The position numbers were made by a program, and so were the translations under genes. Shown here in pieces: positions 35,517 through 47,756 of a stretch of 64,000 bases of DNA. This stretch comes from Thuidium tamariscinum. Taxonomy: Eukaryota > Streptophyta > Bryopsida > Hypnales > Thuidiaceae. How positions within the stretch are numbered: position 1 is the first letter of the stretch; every line of letters begins with the position of its first letter. Below the pieces are notes generated by a model that was given only the letters and a program-made list of their open reading frames with translations, made no database searches and was not told the origin of the DNA. The stretch spans positions 6,492,501 through 6,556,500 of the forward strand of contig OX344750.2 in the NCBI GenBank assembly GCA_947034885.2, read 5' to 3'.

Positions 35517-38500
35517 TGTTGGAGTCATACTTAGGGTTTCATCCAAATGATGACATTCATTATAAGCCAACAGCTTTAGGACTTATTTGTGTATATAAGC
35601 CTGGTCCCTTAACCTATTTAGCTGTCTTAAACTCGCGTTACCAGAAGCTACAGTAACTTCTATTTTTCTGTATATGGTATCAGAGCGAGGACGTCTTGTA
35701 GTCATGGCATGCTTACGTACCTTGCTTAGTACGTTACCTATCAATCGTCCTCTTGATCGCTTATGTCCCCACAGATTCAAAATCGCAAAAGCCTTTGTCT
35801 CCCGAAACCTAAGCGACGTTGCTGTTGAGTATGATTAAACCCGATCGAATATAGTTCTTCCACATCACCGTTACTCCTTCGTTGTAGCAATGGATCCTAG
35901 TGTCAGAGACGTCCTAGAGTCTATGAAACTAATAGGACCCTCAAATTATACCATTTGGAGCTATAAAATAAAGCTTATCCTAATGCATGAGGGCTTGTGG
36001 AAGTTTGTCGAATCTGAGTCAATCAGTGATCAGACATCCGCCGATACAAGCAATTCATCGAAGTCTGGAACTACTCTTGGCTCTAATCCTGCACCAGGAT
36101 TTGAGACTTCAGCACGTGACTCTGAGCTCCGATATCGTGCATGTTGAATCATTATTTCATTTGTACGCGACTCTATTATTCTTAGTGTCATCCATTTCAC
36201 TGATCCACAGGTCATTTGGCTACGCCTCAAAACTATATGTGACATTAGAAACTCTTCATGACGTCTATCCTTAAAAGAACAATTCTATTCGCTCAAACTA
36301 GCGGAAGGGAAATCAGTTGGTAATCACTTACAAGTGATAAATTTGATGGTTACCTAGTTAGCTAACTTGGGTATTCAAATCTCAGATGAGGATTTAGTAG
36401 CTCAAACACTCACTAGTCTACTGAAAAGTTGGTCGACGTTCAGACAAATTCAGAAAGGAAGAGAGAATTTACCTCAGTATATGCATATGGAACTTGAAGG
36501 TCTCATACTTCAAGAGGAACTCAATAGGAGCTTGGAAAAACAGAAAGACGAGGTAGCAGAAGTTAAACTCGCTAGAGTCAGCAAAAACCCTCGATCACAA
36601 TAGAACTCCTCAAGAGGATGTTCCAGTTGCCCTAGAAGTTTATTGAATAGTAACCGTAACCTCCCTTCACAAAAGCAAACAGACAAACCACCTCTTTATT
36701 GTCATAAATGTGGGAAAGAAAGACATTTCACAAGAGATTGTGCATGCATTACTATTGAAGAACGCATCAAGGTGATGCAGCTTCAACTCAGTCGCATGCA
36801 ACGTCCAAGTACCCAATAAAAAGTCCACCTCGTAGAGATCAACGAAGATGATTCCACTTCTGACTCAAACTCCGCTTCTCTACACGTTTAGGCTTGCATC
36901 AACGCCTTCCATGATACATAAGACACGGAAGAAGTCGTCAATGCCTGTGTAGTCACCGATATCACTGAAGAAGAATGGTTTCTCGATTCTGAAGCCTCAT
37001 CTCATGTTACAGACAATGTTAGCTTGCTTAGCAATGTCACTCCATCTAGCGCTCCCTATATTAGTATAGCTAGAGGACACAAAATGGCTATAGCAAGCCA
37101 AGGATCTGTAAGAAGCACCGATTCTTCTGGTGCTCCTAAGGAAATATACCACATTCTCTATGTCCCTGGAGTCAGAACCAACATGTTCTCAGTAGGAAAA
37201 CTTACAAACGCAAGTTATAGATTTGTCTTTGAAACCAAACAATCACTCTAGTCAAATCTTCATGTGATGCATTAGAGATTCACGTAACAACCTATACATT
37301 TGTCGTGCGCGCAGTCTAGCAGAAAGTACCTTCATCACACCAAAACGTGATAATATGACACGGAATATCGTTCCAAGAGACTCCAAACGTTACTATTGGT
37401 TGCGTTATCCGGTTTCTAGGCTTTTTCCTTCCAAAACACCCAAGTTATTACTTTCCTTTGGAACACCACTATGTTTTCGGATTCTGTTCCGGATCTGTTA
37501 CTTTCCGGATCCCTCCCTTCCTTCCGAGTTCCGTTCCGGATCACACCTCTATCTGGATCTGTCTCTCAACTCTTTCCGGATTCCCTTTCTGGATTTGAAT
37601 TACACATTTTCTCAGATCTGTCCCAATCCGGATTCCGATTCACTCACTCAATTATCGATTTTTGATACCTTTGTTTTACCCTCAGGGGGTCCTTTCTTGA
37701 TCATTAGAGAGGTAGGGACTTACCACTCATAAACTTCACACTATCTCCTCTCAAACATAACAAACAAAACACTCAGAGACACTCAAATAATCCAAGTATT
37801 GTAGTAGAGGTAGATCCGGATCCTCACAACTTTCCGGATGGATCTTGGCCAATCTGGATAGGAGGTTGCTCAGAACTACGTTCACTCCCCCTTACTACAA
37901 CGATAGATCCAAAGACCCCTAAGTCCAAAAGGACGTACTTCTCTAGTTCCATAGATCAAGTGTGTAGTTGGTAGATCTTCTGGTGGGCGGAAACTTTCCT
38001 CTGGCGACCGCTTAATTCCGTACGAATCCACCCATGTGGTTCCAGAACCTCCTCCACAACACTTTTGGGCTTCTATTGGATTACTGTTCTGGCAAATTAA
38101 AGGCACTATGCGTAAACGTACAACTCACACCCAAGTCCTAAGAAGCTTGTCACTCAGTTCAGATCTCAATTGCCTAAGCATCCAAATTCCTCCTCATCCG
38201 TCTTTCTCACCTCTCAAGACTCCAAGCAAACACACCAACACCAAACTAAACGCAAAGTCAAAGCTGGAATGTCCGCCTGACTTGTTATTGTCAACAAAAT
38301 CTTATTAACAAAATCTTGTCAACAAAAACTTGTTATTGTCAACAAAATCTTATTAAGAATTAACATAAACTTCTTAAAACTTAACAAAAACAACTTGCCC
38401 GTTTTTAAAAAACAAAAACAAAAACAAAGTCAGCGCCCTAACATACCAAAAAGGCACCACGGTAATCAGAGCAACCAACCAACAAATACCCCGAGATTTC

Positions 38501-40750
38501 CGGAAAGTTCATAACCGGTTGTCCCTAAAAATCCAGATCTCTTAGAAATCCAGAATCCAGATCCATATTCGGAAAACTCATTCTAAAAACTACCGAATAC
38601 AAATTCCAATTCCTAACTAGCCTACTCTACTTACAAGGCCTCTTCAATGAAGTAACCCCCGATGGGACTAAGAGTCTTCGAGCTGCTAGCTTCGCGAGCG
38701 AAGTCAATTTGATCGTGGACCAGGTCATCCGTTTTAGAGCCGACTTAGGTAAATTGGGCGCAGTTGTACTTTCCTCCTCCTTCGTGGTCTCTTCCAAATT
38801 AGCTTCGTCCTCCTCTGTCGCACCTCAAACCTCCATTACGGCCACGTCTTCTTCATGTTCTACCACCTTACACCTAGGTCTGAATCTTTTATTCAGTATC
38901 AATTTTTGGATTCCGAATCCCTTAATCTAGAACATTCCCAGATTGATTCTGAATCATAATCATTTCCGGATCTGGATCCTAAATATTTCTGAAACATTTC
39001 CGCTCCTAAATATTTCCAGATCTAGTGTCGATAGTGCCGAAAGTCTTTGAAAATACTTTTTGGACTACTATTTGGATTCTGGTTTTCGGTAAGGATGAAG
39101 AGTGTAATCTTCCTTCTTAATCATTTTGTCTTAATAAAGAGACCCTATGGTTTGCTAATCCATATCCGGAATGTTTACGGCCGGTTGTTCATAAAATTCC
39201 GAAATTTTAAAAAATCTGGAATCCCTAGAAATCCGGAATCCGCATTCTTTCTAGATTTTTCAGAATATGGATCATCATTCCGGAATTTTTGGTTGTGGAA
39301 CCCCTTAAATGATAAAATACTCTTATTTGTCCTACTCCTATATTTAAACTTCAAAAAATTTGAAGAATCAGACTATTCTAGATTTCTAGCAAAATATATT
39401 CTAACTCTATATTTTGGACATTTTCAGACTATGACAAAATTCATTTGGCTCTCATCATCAAGAATCTACAGCATTTGTAGCTAAACATCCACGGTATCAA
39501 TCCATCTCAACACACGACGTCGTTGACCCTCCAAATCCAGTCAATTGTAACTGATCAACTGATCACACCACCCACCCAGCAACGGACAACAAACCAGATC
39601 ATCAGTGTCAAGTTCACTCCAATTCTTGCGCTCCTCCGACTCGACTATAGAAGGCCGATATCAAACTGTGGCATCGGTGGATCGGGCACGTCAATTTTCA
39701 AATTATGTACCACATGACCTCAAAAAATCTTGTCATTGGATTACCTTATATTCCATTGATCAAATACTTGAATCCATCTTATATGCTTGGTAAGCTACTC
39801 CGTCGTAGGATTCCAAAAAAGTGAACCACCTATTTAGTTAGAAAACTCCAGTTATTTCACAGCGATCTATGTAGCCCCTTGCTAGTTTCCTTCCGAAACA
39901 GCAACAAATATATTCTAACCTTTATAGACGACTTTACTCATAAGACCTAGTTGTACCTCTTATCTGAAAAATCACAAACCTTCAATTACTTCAAGCAATT
40001 CCGAGCCCTAGTGGAATCTCCCTCTCAAAAGATCAGAAACCTCAGATCTGATAGGGGTGGAGAATACATCTCCATCGAATTCGTATCTTATTGCAACTCC
40101 CAAGTATCACTAGACAGCTCACCATTAGCCACATCCCACACCAAAACGGAGTAGTTGAAAGGAAGAGCCGTACTCGCTTACAAGGAATTTGAAGTGTTGT
40201 TACAGGTACCAAAATTCCTAAAGCTCTATGGGAAGAGATTGCCAAAACCATTAATTACATTCAGAATAGGTGCCCAACCAAAGCCTTGAAACTCAAAATT
40301 CCTGAGGAAGTATTCACAGGGGTCAAACCACACCTAGGCCACTTACGAGTGATAGGATGTGTTGCTTACTACCATATATCTGATGCCAACCACAAGAAAT
40401 TTGATCCCAAAGCCACACCAACTCTTCTACTAGGTTATGACAAAAATAGCAAAGCCTACAGATGTTACCACCCCCCTTCTAAAAAGATAATTATTAGTAG
40501 AGGTGTCAGGTTTGACGAAAACTATTTTGAGCCACCTTTTCCAAAAGCCACTGAACCACTTAATGACTCATCATTAGACAAACTCCTCAACCCAAACCTA
40601 GACCTTTTAGCTTCATCTCTGCTAACCCAATCTCCATCTATTTCTATTAGCACCCAACCATCTCCCCCCCAACTGCCGCAACCACCCATGACCTCACCTG
40701 TTTCGACACCATCTCCCTCATCTCCCATCTCACTCCCGTTTCCAATTTTC
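35517..40750 (+). mobile_element. Ty1/copia LTR retrotransposon fossil, broken
   Basis: A decayed copia element. A short candidate 5' LTR begins TGTTGGAGTC (about 35517) and runs to about 35670, with a TATATAAG box near 35592. The primer-binding site TGGTATCAGAGC (35675-35686) is complementary to initiator-Met tRNA, as usual for plant copia. A gag region follows from 35890, with a CCHC zinc knuckle near 36700-36750, then a protease-like region near 36970-37240, and integrase core and C-terminal parts at about 39840-40560. A block of unrelated DNA (about 37330-39650) interrupts it. It carries many breaks and is not functional. No matching 3' LTR was found, so its age cannot be estimated from LTR divergence; the decay suggests it is old. 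Confidence 0.88.
37330..39650. repeat. Foreign TTCCGGAT-rich block inside the copia fossil
   Basis: About 2.3 kb that does not resemble copia coding sequence. TTCCGGAT and close variants (TCCGGA, TCTGGAT, ATCCAGAT) recur many times at 37470-37640, 37800-37860, 38500-38600 and 38960-39300. A short direct repeat CTTGTTATTGTCAACAAAAT occurs near 38281 and 38328. Edges are approximate and no target duplication was found. It is probably a nested insertion of another repetitive element. Confidence 0.5.
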
Positions 40751-40753
40751 AAC

Positions 40754-41300
40754 CCTTCGGAGGGTGTCAAAGTTGGCAATAGTGAAAATTCTCTCACAAC
40801 TACACATGTTGAGAGATTTTGGATATCTTTCTTTGGGTAAGTCTTTTGAATTTGAAACTTGTAACACATGTTATCAACATAGAGATGACTTCACCAAAAA
40901 AATTCATGGTAAGAAACAAGTATTTTAGCCCTTTGGAGGGTGTCAAAGTTGGCAATTGTGAAAATTTTCTCAAAACTACACATGTTGGGAGATTTCAAAT
41001 ATCTTTTCTTAAATCAATCTTTTGACCTTGAAAATTTTCACACATATTAAAAACATAGATTTTATTTCGTGCCAAAAATTTCGTGGCAAAAAAAATTCAA
41101 TCCTTGGGAGGGGGTCAAAGTTGAAAGTAGTGAAATGTTTTTCACCGCTACACATGTTGGTAGATTTTTAATATCTTTGTTTGTGTAAATCTTTTGGCAT
41201 TGGAATTTGGCATGCATGTTATTAACTTACAAATGATGTTGTAAAAAAATTTATAGTAAAATATCAATTTTTGAGGTCTTGGGAAGCTAGCAAAGTTGAC
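40754..41300 (+). repeat. Degenerate tandem repeat, unit about 175 bp, a little over three copies
   Basis: Units start near 40759, 40935, 41107 and 41282 (spacings about 176, 172 and 175). Each opens with a GGAGGGTGTCAAAGTTGGCA-like block followed by CTACACATGTTG(A/G)GAGATTT. The first unit begins within the last readable part of the copia fossil. Copies are roughly 70-80 percent alike by eye, the last being partial. Confidence 0.8.
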
Positions 41301-41782
41301 AAAGCTTAAATTGTTTTCACTGTCGATCCCAAAATACCATTTTGATTGGGACCCCACTATACAATAGATACATGGGATTCTAGTTGACCTTTAGTAAATC
41401 ATAAATTCTTACACCTTTGTGGATTCATTGTACATCTTATGGATTTATACCTTACTAAGTATACTATGGAAAGTTCAAGTTTTTGGAGGGGAATTTCGGT
41501 AGGGCTACTTTGGAAAAAAAAATTGATAAAATTTATATTTTTGTATACCCTTCATTATTTTTATAGTTTAAAAGCCCATTATATGGAATTATGGATGCTA
41601 GTTTATTTTGAATAATTGTATAAAATTTAGGTCCAAGGCACTTAAAATTACCTTTCATTAGTTCGCATGTCAACATCAAAAAAATGGGGAGTGCACCCCC
41701 TGAAAAGTGTTTTAAGCCAATGACTCACACGGTAGCTAAATGCATGATTTTTACAATCATCAACTCATCCTATATGGATTAA
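41301..41782. other. AT-rich spacer, no gene seen
   Basis: Sequence between the 175-bp repeat array and the TTAA elements. No feature recognised. Confidence 0.4.
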
Positions 41783-42000
41783 CCCTTAAAGAACATACTA
41801 GTGACTATAGAAATCATGCATTTTGATACCAGAAGAATTATTGGTTTCAAAAAATCCAAAAGCATTTATTGGAAGTAAAAATACTAGATTATTTTTTTTT
41901 TCACTCAAAATTCTAAAGATGAGTAGTTGCCCTTTTGTCCTAACCAGAAAGATTTATTGTCCACCACCGGATACAAAATGTCCGCCTTCACGTTCAAGGG
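41783..42000 (-). mobile_element. TTAA-bordered MITE copy B1, 218 bp
   Basis: Flanked by TTAA at 41779-41782 and 42001-42004. Ends are CCCTTAAAG on the left and, in reverse complement, CCCTTGAACGTGAAGGCGGA on the right. It is the inverted counterpart of copy C at 13868-14084, with almost identical length and shared blocks along it. No coding capacity. Confidence 0.75.
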
Positions 42001-42004
42001 TTAA

Positions 42005-42225
42005 CCTTAAAGCACTCCAACGTCCATTTTCTAAACAATGACCAGAGAGCTTCAAGGCACTGTTTCATCCAATTAACTTCTCATTTATCAAATGTAAAAC
42101 TTGCATCTAGAAAAGACAACCTTCCTTAATGACCAAATTCATTAAATTCTGGTAAATGATATATCTGTACAAAGTTATAAGCGAAAATGAGCAAAAATTC
42201 AAAAAAGGATTGAGACGCTTAAGGG
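42005..42225 (-). mobile_element. Adjacent TTAA-bordered segment B2, about 221 bp
   Basis: Shares the TTAA at 42001-42004 with B1 and is followed by TTAA at 42226-42229. Its right end, in reverse complement, is CCCTTAAGCGTCTCAATCC, matching the start of the dispersed repeat at 23669 (TCCCTAAGCGTCTCAAATC). Either two elements lie side by side sharing one TTAA, or this is one composite of 443 bp. Confidence 0.5.
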
Positions 42226-42827
42226 TTAAACAACATTGGAAATGCATTGACTTGCTTCTCTTGTCGGCGGTCAAAGGCTATCAAACTCGCCGGTGACCGG
42301 TAACCGCTGACGAGCACCACCAGCCTCGTTCAAAACAACACCGCACGAGCCTAGTTTCGAGTAAGGTAATGGCGGTGCTCAAGCCTTCTCAAGCTTCTCC
42401 CCGCCTGCAGCTCGATCTTATACTGTTTCTCCTGGAATTTCTGCGTCTACTTTTATTGTACAATTGTCACTCTTCGATTATTCAACTTTCTTGTTAGGAT
42501 TTTCCAGTTTTCGCCGCTCTGTTGAATCCAAATTCAGCGGCAACATTTTCACTCTGAGGATTTTGTTGCTCGAGAATGATTCAATTCCCAACTCAATTAG
42601 GTTTGAACGTTTCTGAGAGAGGATGTATAATTCGCAGGTGTTGGTTCGATTCCGGACCACGTATCTTGAAATTCTGGAAGAGATGAAGTTGAGCTGGTCC
42701 TAGTTTTAAATTCTCTCTCTCCCCCATATATTGTAGGAATCTAAATTTGGCGAGACGGTATCTATTTTTCTCCCGAAATTGTAGAGGGTTCAGTTCAGTT
42801 GTGAATTAGATCACGTGTGGTTGAGCT
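42226..42827 (+). promoter_or_regulatory. Promoter and 5' leader region of the TRX-like/TPR gene
   Basis: The spacer between the TTAA elements and the ATG at 42828 becomes less AT-rich. A CT-rich stretch with TCTCTCTCTCCCCC lies at about 42711-42724, roughly 105 nt before the ATG, as is common in plant leaders. No clear TATA box was chosen. Confidence 0.35.
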
Positions 42828-45259
42828 ATGGCAGCAGCTGGATTAAGTAGAATTGGCCAGTTGCTCATTCCCCGTGAAGATCACCATTTTATTTATTACC
42901 CCAGGCCATGTAGAAATCTTAAACATAGGCCTTTGAGTAGAGATTCTAGATTTTTAAGAGCGAGGGCAAATGCGACCACCGAAGACGGTGAGCAAAAACT
43001 GCGGGAACAGCAGCATGAAATTAGGGTTTGCATCAATAGGACATGTCGAAAGAGTGGGAGCTTGGAGACCTTGGAAGTGATTCGAAGTTTGGCACCGCCG
43101 AATGTTACAGTGGAATCATGCAGTTGTATTGGTACATTTTTTTCAATATCACTCGGATTATTTCCTTTATATAGCGAGGTGATTTTTCTTTTAAAATTCA
43201 ATAAACTTTACTGCAGTGTTTTCTAAAAGTTTTAATTCCCCCTCGTAAAGGAAATAGACCGGGGAGATTTTATCATTGCTTACAACATGGTCACCAATCA
43301 TGGTTTCTATAGAGCTCGTACAGGTAGAACTTTGTATTGAGATTATACAATAAACAGCCGTGAAAGTTTTTATGCTGATTTGCAATTGAATCGAATACTT
43401 TTTGATTGAGTATGTGTTTTTTGATTGCAGGAAAATGTGGCAATGGCCCAAATTTGGTTATCCTTCCCGCAGAGATGATGGTGAGCCACTGTAATACTGC
43501 AGCGCACGCTGCTCGTCTTTTGGCTTTGCAGTGTGGAGCTTCAAATCCGGAGAATAATCTTAAGGCTCTGAGTCTGAAGCAGCTGGCTAACAAAGCCTTT
43601 GAACGAAGTAGCCTAGTGGAGGCCGAGGAATTGTACACAAAGGTGCTTGTTCCCTCCGGTTCCCTGTAAACTACCTTCATGTCAGGATTGGGCTATCATT
43701 TTAACAAGGGTTTTGATTTAGTCCTGCGTGGCTTGTCATTCATGGTTAATCTCAATCTTTGGACTCCCAATTTAATGACCTTTGTCTTCTGCTATATAGC
43801 TCATTTGGACCCGAGTTCTGTTTAGCAATGTTCTCGTGTTGTTGCTTTTGCAGGCAATAGATCTGAGTCCATCTGGAGGGTTGCACTTTATATTTGCTAA
43901 CAGGTTTCTCCTCATATTCTGTATTTATTTTCCTAGTTCACCATTCTTCTCCTGCTGTTATTATGAATCCAGACTCTGAGTATGTTCATAGAATATTATA
44001 ACCTGAGATTTCCTTTCTTAGACCCTCAACACCACCTCATCAGAAGATGAAATATATTTCGGGGAGAGATTTTAATTAAGCTTTCCAGTAACGTGTCACT
44101 CAGGGGTCCCTACTTTTGTGGGATGCAAGGAGACTCTGCTAGAACTGGTTAAGAACTGGTTAATAATGCTATGTTCATGAATGCATGTTGCAGATCTGCA
44201 GTGCGACTAGCACAAGGGAACTTCCAGGGGGCCTTGAAAGACGCTCAAGAGGCTGAACGTATTGCTCCCAAGTGGGCTCAGGTACTGACATAATTTTGTT
44301 TTTTGCTCATCATGATCTGTAAATGTTTTTTCAGCCATCACATATTCGGGATGTTATAGACATTCACCGATGATGTTGATTAATAAACGCAGGCTTTCGT
44401 GCGTCAGGCGGATGTGTTTTCTGCAATGGGCGAAGTGGAGCCTGCTTTAGACGCTCTATCCACTGCTCTTCGTCTAGATCCCCTTCTAAGGCGCTCAAAA
44501 GGATTTCAGGTACAACAACATCATTTAGCCATTGAACAGCACTTCACCTTTTTCATACTCCACTCTCTCTAATTACCCACTCTGTACTTGCACATTCTCA
44601 GTACATCATGAGAATTTGTCATCATGTGTATACATCTGATTGGAATAACCTCCTTATCTCTATTTGTGAATACATGTGAGCGTGTAATTAGGAGACTATA
44701 TGATCTCAAGGCAGTGTTATTTCAGAGGGTTTGTGTTCGAATGCTGAGATATTGCACTGATAAAATATCGTTCCTGTATATACGACCATTCATATGCGAC
44801 CACTCATAAACAACCATGTGCATCTATGCTTCCATCAAACCTTTTTTTCCATTCCTCAACCGTTGTTTCGTGTTTTTTTTTTAAAGAATGGGGGAATGAG
44901 GCGATGGCTGATGCCAAGGTATCACAGGGATATTATGCTGTATTGCATCAAGTGTAGCTTTAGTTTTCTTTTCATGATATTCATTACTTGCGACTCAAAT
45001 CAACGAGAACCCCTGTATTCTCCTTTCGGGTTCCAAAACTTTACTGCGTAAACGTAACCACGAGGTGTTGGTTTGTTCAGGCTAGATGTCTCATGTCGAA
45101 GTGATGGTGGTTATTAATTTTCTTATTTTGAACGTTTTTCTGCTTCATTTTCTTCTTCATTTTGTTTTTCAAAATGAACTCATGTTCGGTTCTTGGTGTT
45201 GGATGTAGGCTAAGACGCGGGATCTTCAATCGAAGTTGGCCACAGCCAGTGCCTCCTAA
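42828..45259 (+). CDS. Plastid-type protein: thioredoxin-like [2Fe-2S] domain followed by TPRs
   Basis: Exons: 42828-43131, 43431-43642, 43854-43903, 44194-44281, 44393-44509, 45209-45259; 822 nt, 273 residues. The N-terminal about 50 residues are basic with few acids, like a transit peptide. Residues about 65-125 carry VCINRTC (C-x4-C) and SCSCIGKCGNGP (C-x3-C), the four-Cys pattern of the thioredoxin-like [2Fe-2S] ferredoxin fold, though here without a respiratory context. From about residue 145, LKQLANKAFERSSLVEAEEL, IDLSPSGGLHFIFANRSAVR and AFVRQADVFSAMGEVEPALD form TPR helices; the end is QSKLATASAS. A scaffold or Fe-S-linked role in the chloroplast is inference; the exact function of such plant proteins is not known to me. 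The last intron is about 700 bp and contains unrelated short frames. Confidence 0.85.
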
Positions 45260-46053
45260 CATTGTACAGATAACCATCAGCTGCTTATTCTCGGAGTCGG
45301 TGCAGTACATGTATATTACATACACTCTTGTAGACTGAGATAGTATTGGCTCTTATTTTTGACTTGCGACAACGGTTCTTCAACCAAGTCATTCCTAGAC
45401 CACATTGAAAATAGTCGATCATTTATTAGTTCTGAGAATATCATCTGTTTATATCAAACAAGAGGATCAGAATGCTAGATTATTGAATAGTCTCAGTAGC
45501 ATCCATGAAAATGTAAAATATTGTCTGAATCGGGCATTCTGCAAACGCAGCCAAAGGGCGCTGGTGAAAGCAAAGCCTCATATTGAGAAATAACATGCCA
45601 AGCCACGAGTGGTGAGGGATGCTATTACTCATAATAAGCCTGTTCTCTTTTTTTGCACTACTAGACAAAACCTCAATGTTGAATGGTTGGATCTTGATCA
45701 ACTACTCTCAATTAAGCGTCTAGAAAGAAGGGTATTGTTATGCTAAAGTAGCCCATGTTATAAAAAGAACACACTTCTTATGCAATGGGAGATTTTCATC
45801 TGTTTTGAAATGGCTCCCATTGAGGGCAGGTATGAACTTTGTTGTGTAGAAAGGAGTTTTATTATATTAACATACAAGGTATAGATTGTCTATCTCACGT
45901 AAGGTTGCATGTTAGTGCAAATGTCATTTATCATCACTAAATGCTAATGAATATAAAGAACAATTTTGTTGAAAATATATTAAAGTTTGAAAAATATGAT
46001 CTTTGGTGTGTCCTTTTAGTTGTAATTTTTCATTTGGAATTTGGTTTCTTTAA
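45260..46053. other. 3' region and AT-rich spacer, no gene seen
   Basis: Follows the TPR gene stop; the first few hundred bases are probably 3' UTR. A segment near 45742, CTAAAGTAGCCCATG, resembles one end of the TA-bordered MITEs, but I could not find its partner. Confidence 0.4.
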
Positions 46054-46345
46054 TCCCTAGGCATCTATATTCATCTCCAGAATTGACAGTTTTAGAAAAA
46101 TCATCATAAAGTACTATTTGAAAGAATATTTTGGAATTTAGATACAAATAAAAGTTGTAGAATTTGAGTTTTAGATTCTATCCATATAATTAGATTCACC
46201 AATGTTATTTCCAATATTTATCTATAAATTTTGAAAGGAAAAACTCAAAATTGCTTCTGAATTCAATTACAAGCAAAATATTTTCATTCTTGGAGTAAAT
46301 TTTGTAGGAAAGGATTTAAAATGAGTTTTTCTTGATATGGTCATT
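46054..46345 (+). repeat. Dispersed repeat, copy 2
   Basis: Direct counterpart of 23669-23975, beginning after TTAA (46050-46053) with TCCCTAGGCATC. The copies diverge by roughly a quarter of positions by eye, indicating an old family. Confidence 0.75.
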
Positions 46346-46446
46346 TTTAGGAGTTTTTGTATTCTTTGATTCTATAACCTCATTTTTGCAATTTCATATT
46401 TGAACTAGAATTAATGCAATTTTGGCTTCAAACTAAATTAAACATA

Positions 46447-46593
46447 AGGTAAGAAGTTCTAAAAGTGAGTAGGGTCTAAAATGGAACACCTCCTTAAATG
46501 TACAATGTATGTACATGTTGCTTTTTCATAGCGTTCAATGTAAAAATTATGCACATTTTAGGAGATGCTCCATTTTAAAGCCCTATGCTACTT
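46447..46593. mobile_element. TA-bordered MITE, 147 bp
   Basis: Flanked by TA on both sides (46445-46446 and 46594-46595). The left end AGGTAAGAAGTTCTAAAAG corresponds to the right end, in reverse complement AAGTAGCATAGGGCTTTAAA, with a further pair GTCTAAAATGGA / GCTTTAAAATGGA. Same group as 13795 and 21414 by its end sequence. Confidence 0.55.
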
Positions 46594-47255
46594 TAACTTC
46601 AAAATTTTATAACTAATTCCACAAAGCTCCAAAAAATATGAAACAAATTGAATAACATGTCAATTCCACTTTTCTTTTAAGTAAAATTTACTGAAAAATA
46701 TTAGAAGATGTTTCACCCTTAGATGCTCCATTTATGGACCTACTGAAAGTCCACTGAAACTCACTCACTGCAGCAATTGACCCCACCAACTCTTGCGAGT
46801 TCAACACGTGGCAGATACGAAGGATTGCCACCTGGGTTCTCACGGATTCAACACGTGGCCTCTACCCTTGCTGAATGCTGAATCCCGTTCTCGCAGCTTA
46901 ATTCTTCCCGCTCCATCAAAAGGACTTCTAAGCGATCGATTGTAACTGTAAGTTAAAATACCCTCCGATCGTTTTCCTCGTCAGTCCAGACTTTGCCGTG
47001 AGACAGATCTCTTCCAAGATTTCTGAATCAGTTGATATTTCTTGTTGTCCAAGTTGAGCTGAGTTGAGGGATCCCTGCGCAAAATTCCGCGAGGAGGTTT
47101 TCATTATTCATCTATTGCGAAGAATCTCACGAGATTTCTCTAGTGACGAGCTCGTATCTATTGCTGTTCCTGTTGTCGAAGTCGTGCTGCGGAATTTCTG
47201 CGCACATTTCCGCGATTTGGTTGTTTTACTACCGTAGAGAATTTCTTCCGTCGTA
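46594..47255 (+). promoter_or_regulatory. Promoter and leader of the 47256 gene
   Basis: Composition shifts from AT-rich to GC-richer near 46740. AACACGTGGC occurs near 46803 and again near 46850 (ACACGTGGC, a G-box/ABRE-type core, in two copies within about 50 bp). Such paired ABRE-like sites are typical of ABA- or stress-responsive plant promoters; this is inference from motif only. Confidence 0.45.
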
Positions 47256-47756
47256 ATGGCGACAACTGAGGGTCAGAGTCCGAAGCAGCTAGAGAGGAAG
47301 GCGGCCGCGAAGGAGGAGATCGTGAACGCGACTTCAGGTGCGCGCGAAATCGTAGACCACGCAGCTTTCAACGCGCGTGCCGTGGGGAAAATTCTGTTGC
47401 ACCCCTTCGACAAGGAGGCGAAAGCGGGCGCCATCGCCACCGCGCGCGAAGACAAGGCGGCGTCGGGGCAGAAAATGGCCGCCATCCGGCAGGTGGGAGC
47501 GCAGCAGGCCGGTGCGCTGCGCTCGGCGGCTCGCGGCGAGGACGCTCCGGGAAGCTCGCCGCCCTCGGATGCAGGGGAAGCTGATGTACCGTCCAGCGTT
47601 CCAGTGAGCACACCGGCCAGCGATGCGCACACGGCAAGTGACACGACTGCGGAACCGGTATCAGGGGATCTTGACAGAGTCTCACAGGCCACCGATGCGC
47701 ACACGGCAAGTGACACTGCTTCGGAACCGGTATCAGGGGATCATGACAGAGTCTGA
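47256..47756 (+). CDS. Ala-rich small hydrophilic protein, unknown function
   Basis: Intronless frame of 166 residues with strong coding composition: GC-rich against an AT-rich background, starting at CGTAATGGCG. The N-terminal about 95 residues are Ala/Lys/Glu-rich and helix-forming (EIVNATSGAREIVDHAAFNA, VGKILLHPFDKEAKAGAIAT). The C-terminal part is low-complexity Ser/Thr/Asp/Pro with a direct repeat: DAHTASDTTAEPVSGDLDRV and DAHTASDTASEPVSGDHDRV, encoded by a 72-bp near-identical tandem repeat starting at about 47621 and 47693. There is no signal peptide or membrane segment. The composition recalls LEA-type proteins, and two ABRE-like cores lie upstream, but I do not recognise the family. 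Confidence 0.7.
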   Translation: MATTEGQSPKQLERKAAAKEEIVNATSGAREIVDHAAFNARAVGKILLHPFDKEAKAGAIATAREDKAASGQKMAAIRQVGAQQAGALRSAARGEDAPGSSPPSDAGEADVPSSVPVSTPASDAHTASDTTAEPVSGDLDRVSQATDAHTASDTASEPVSGDHDRV

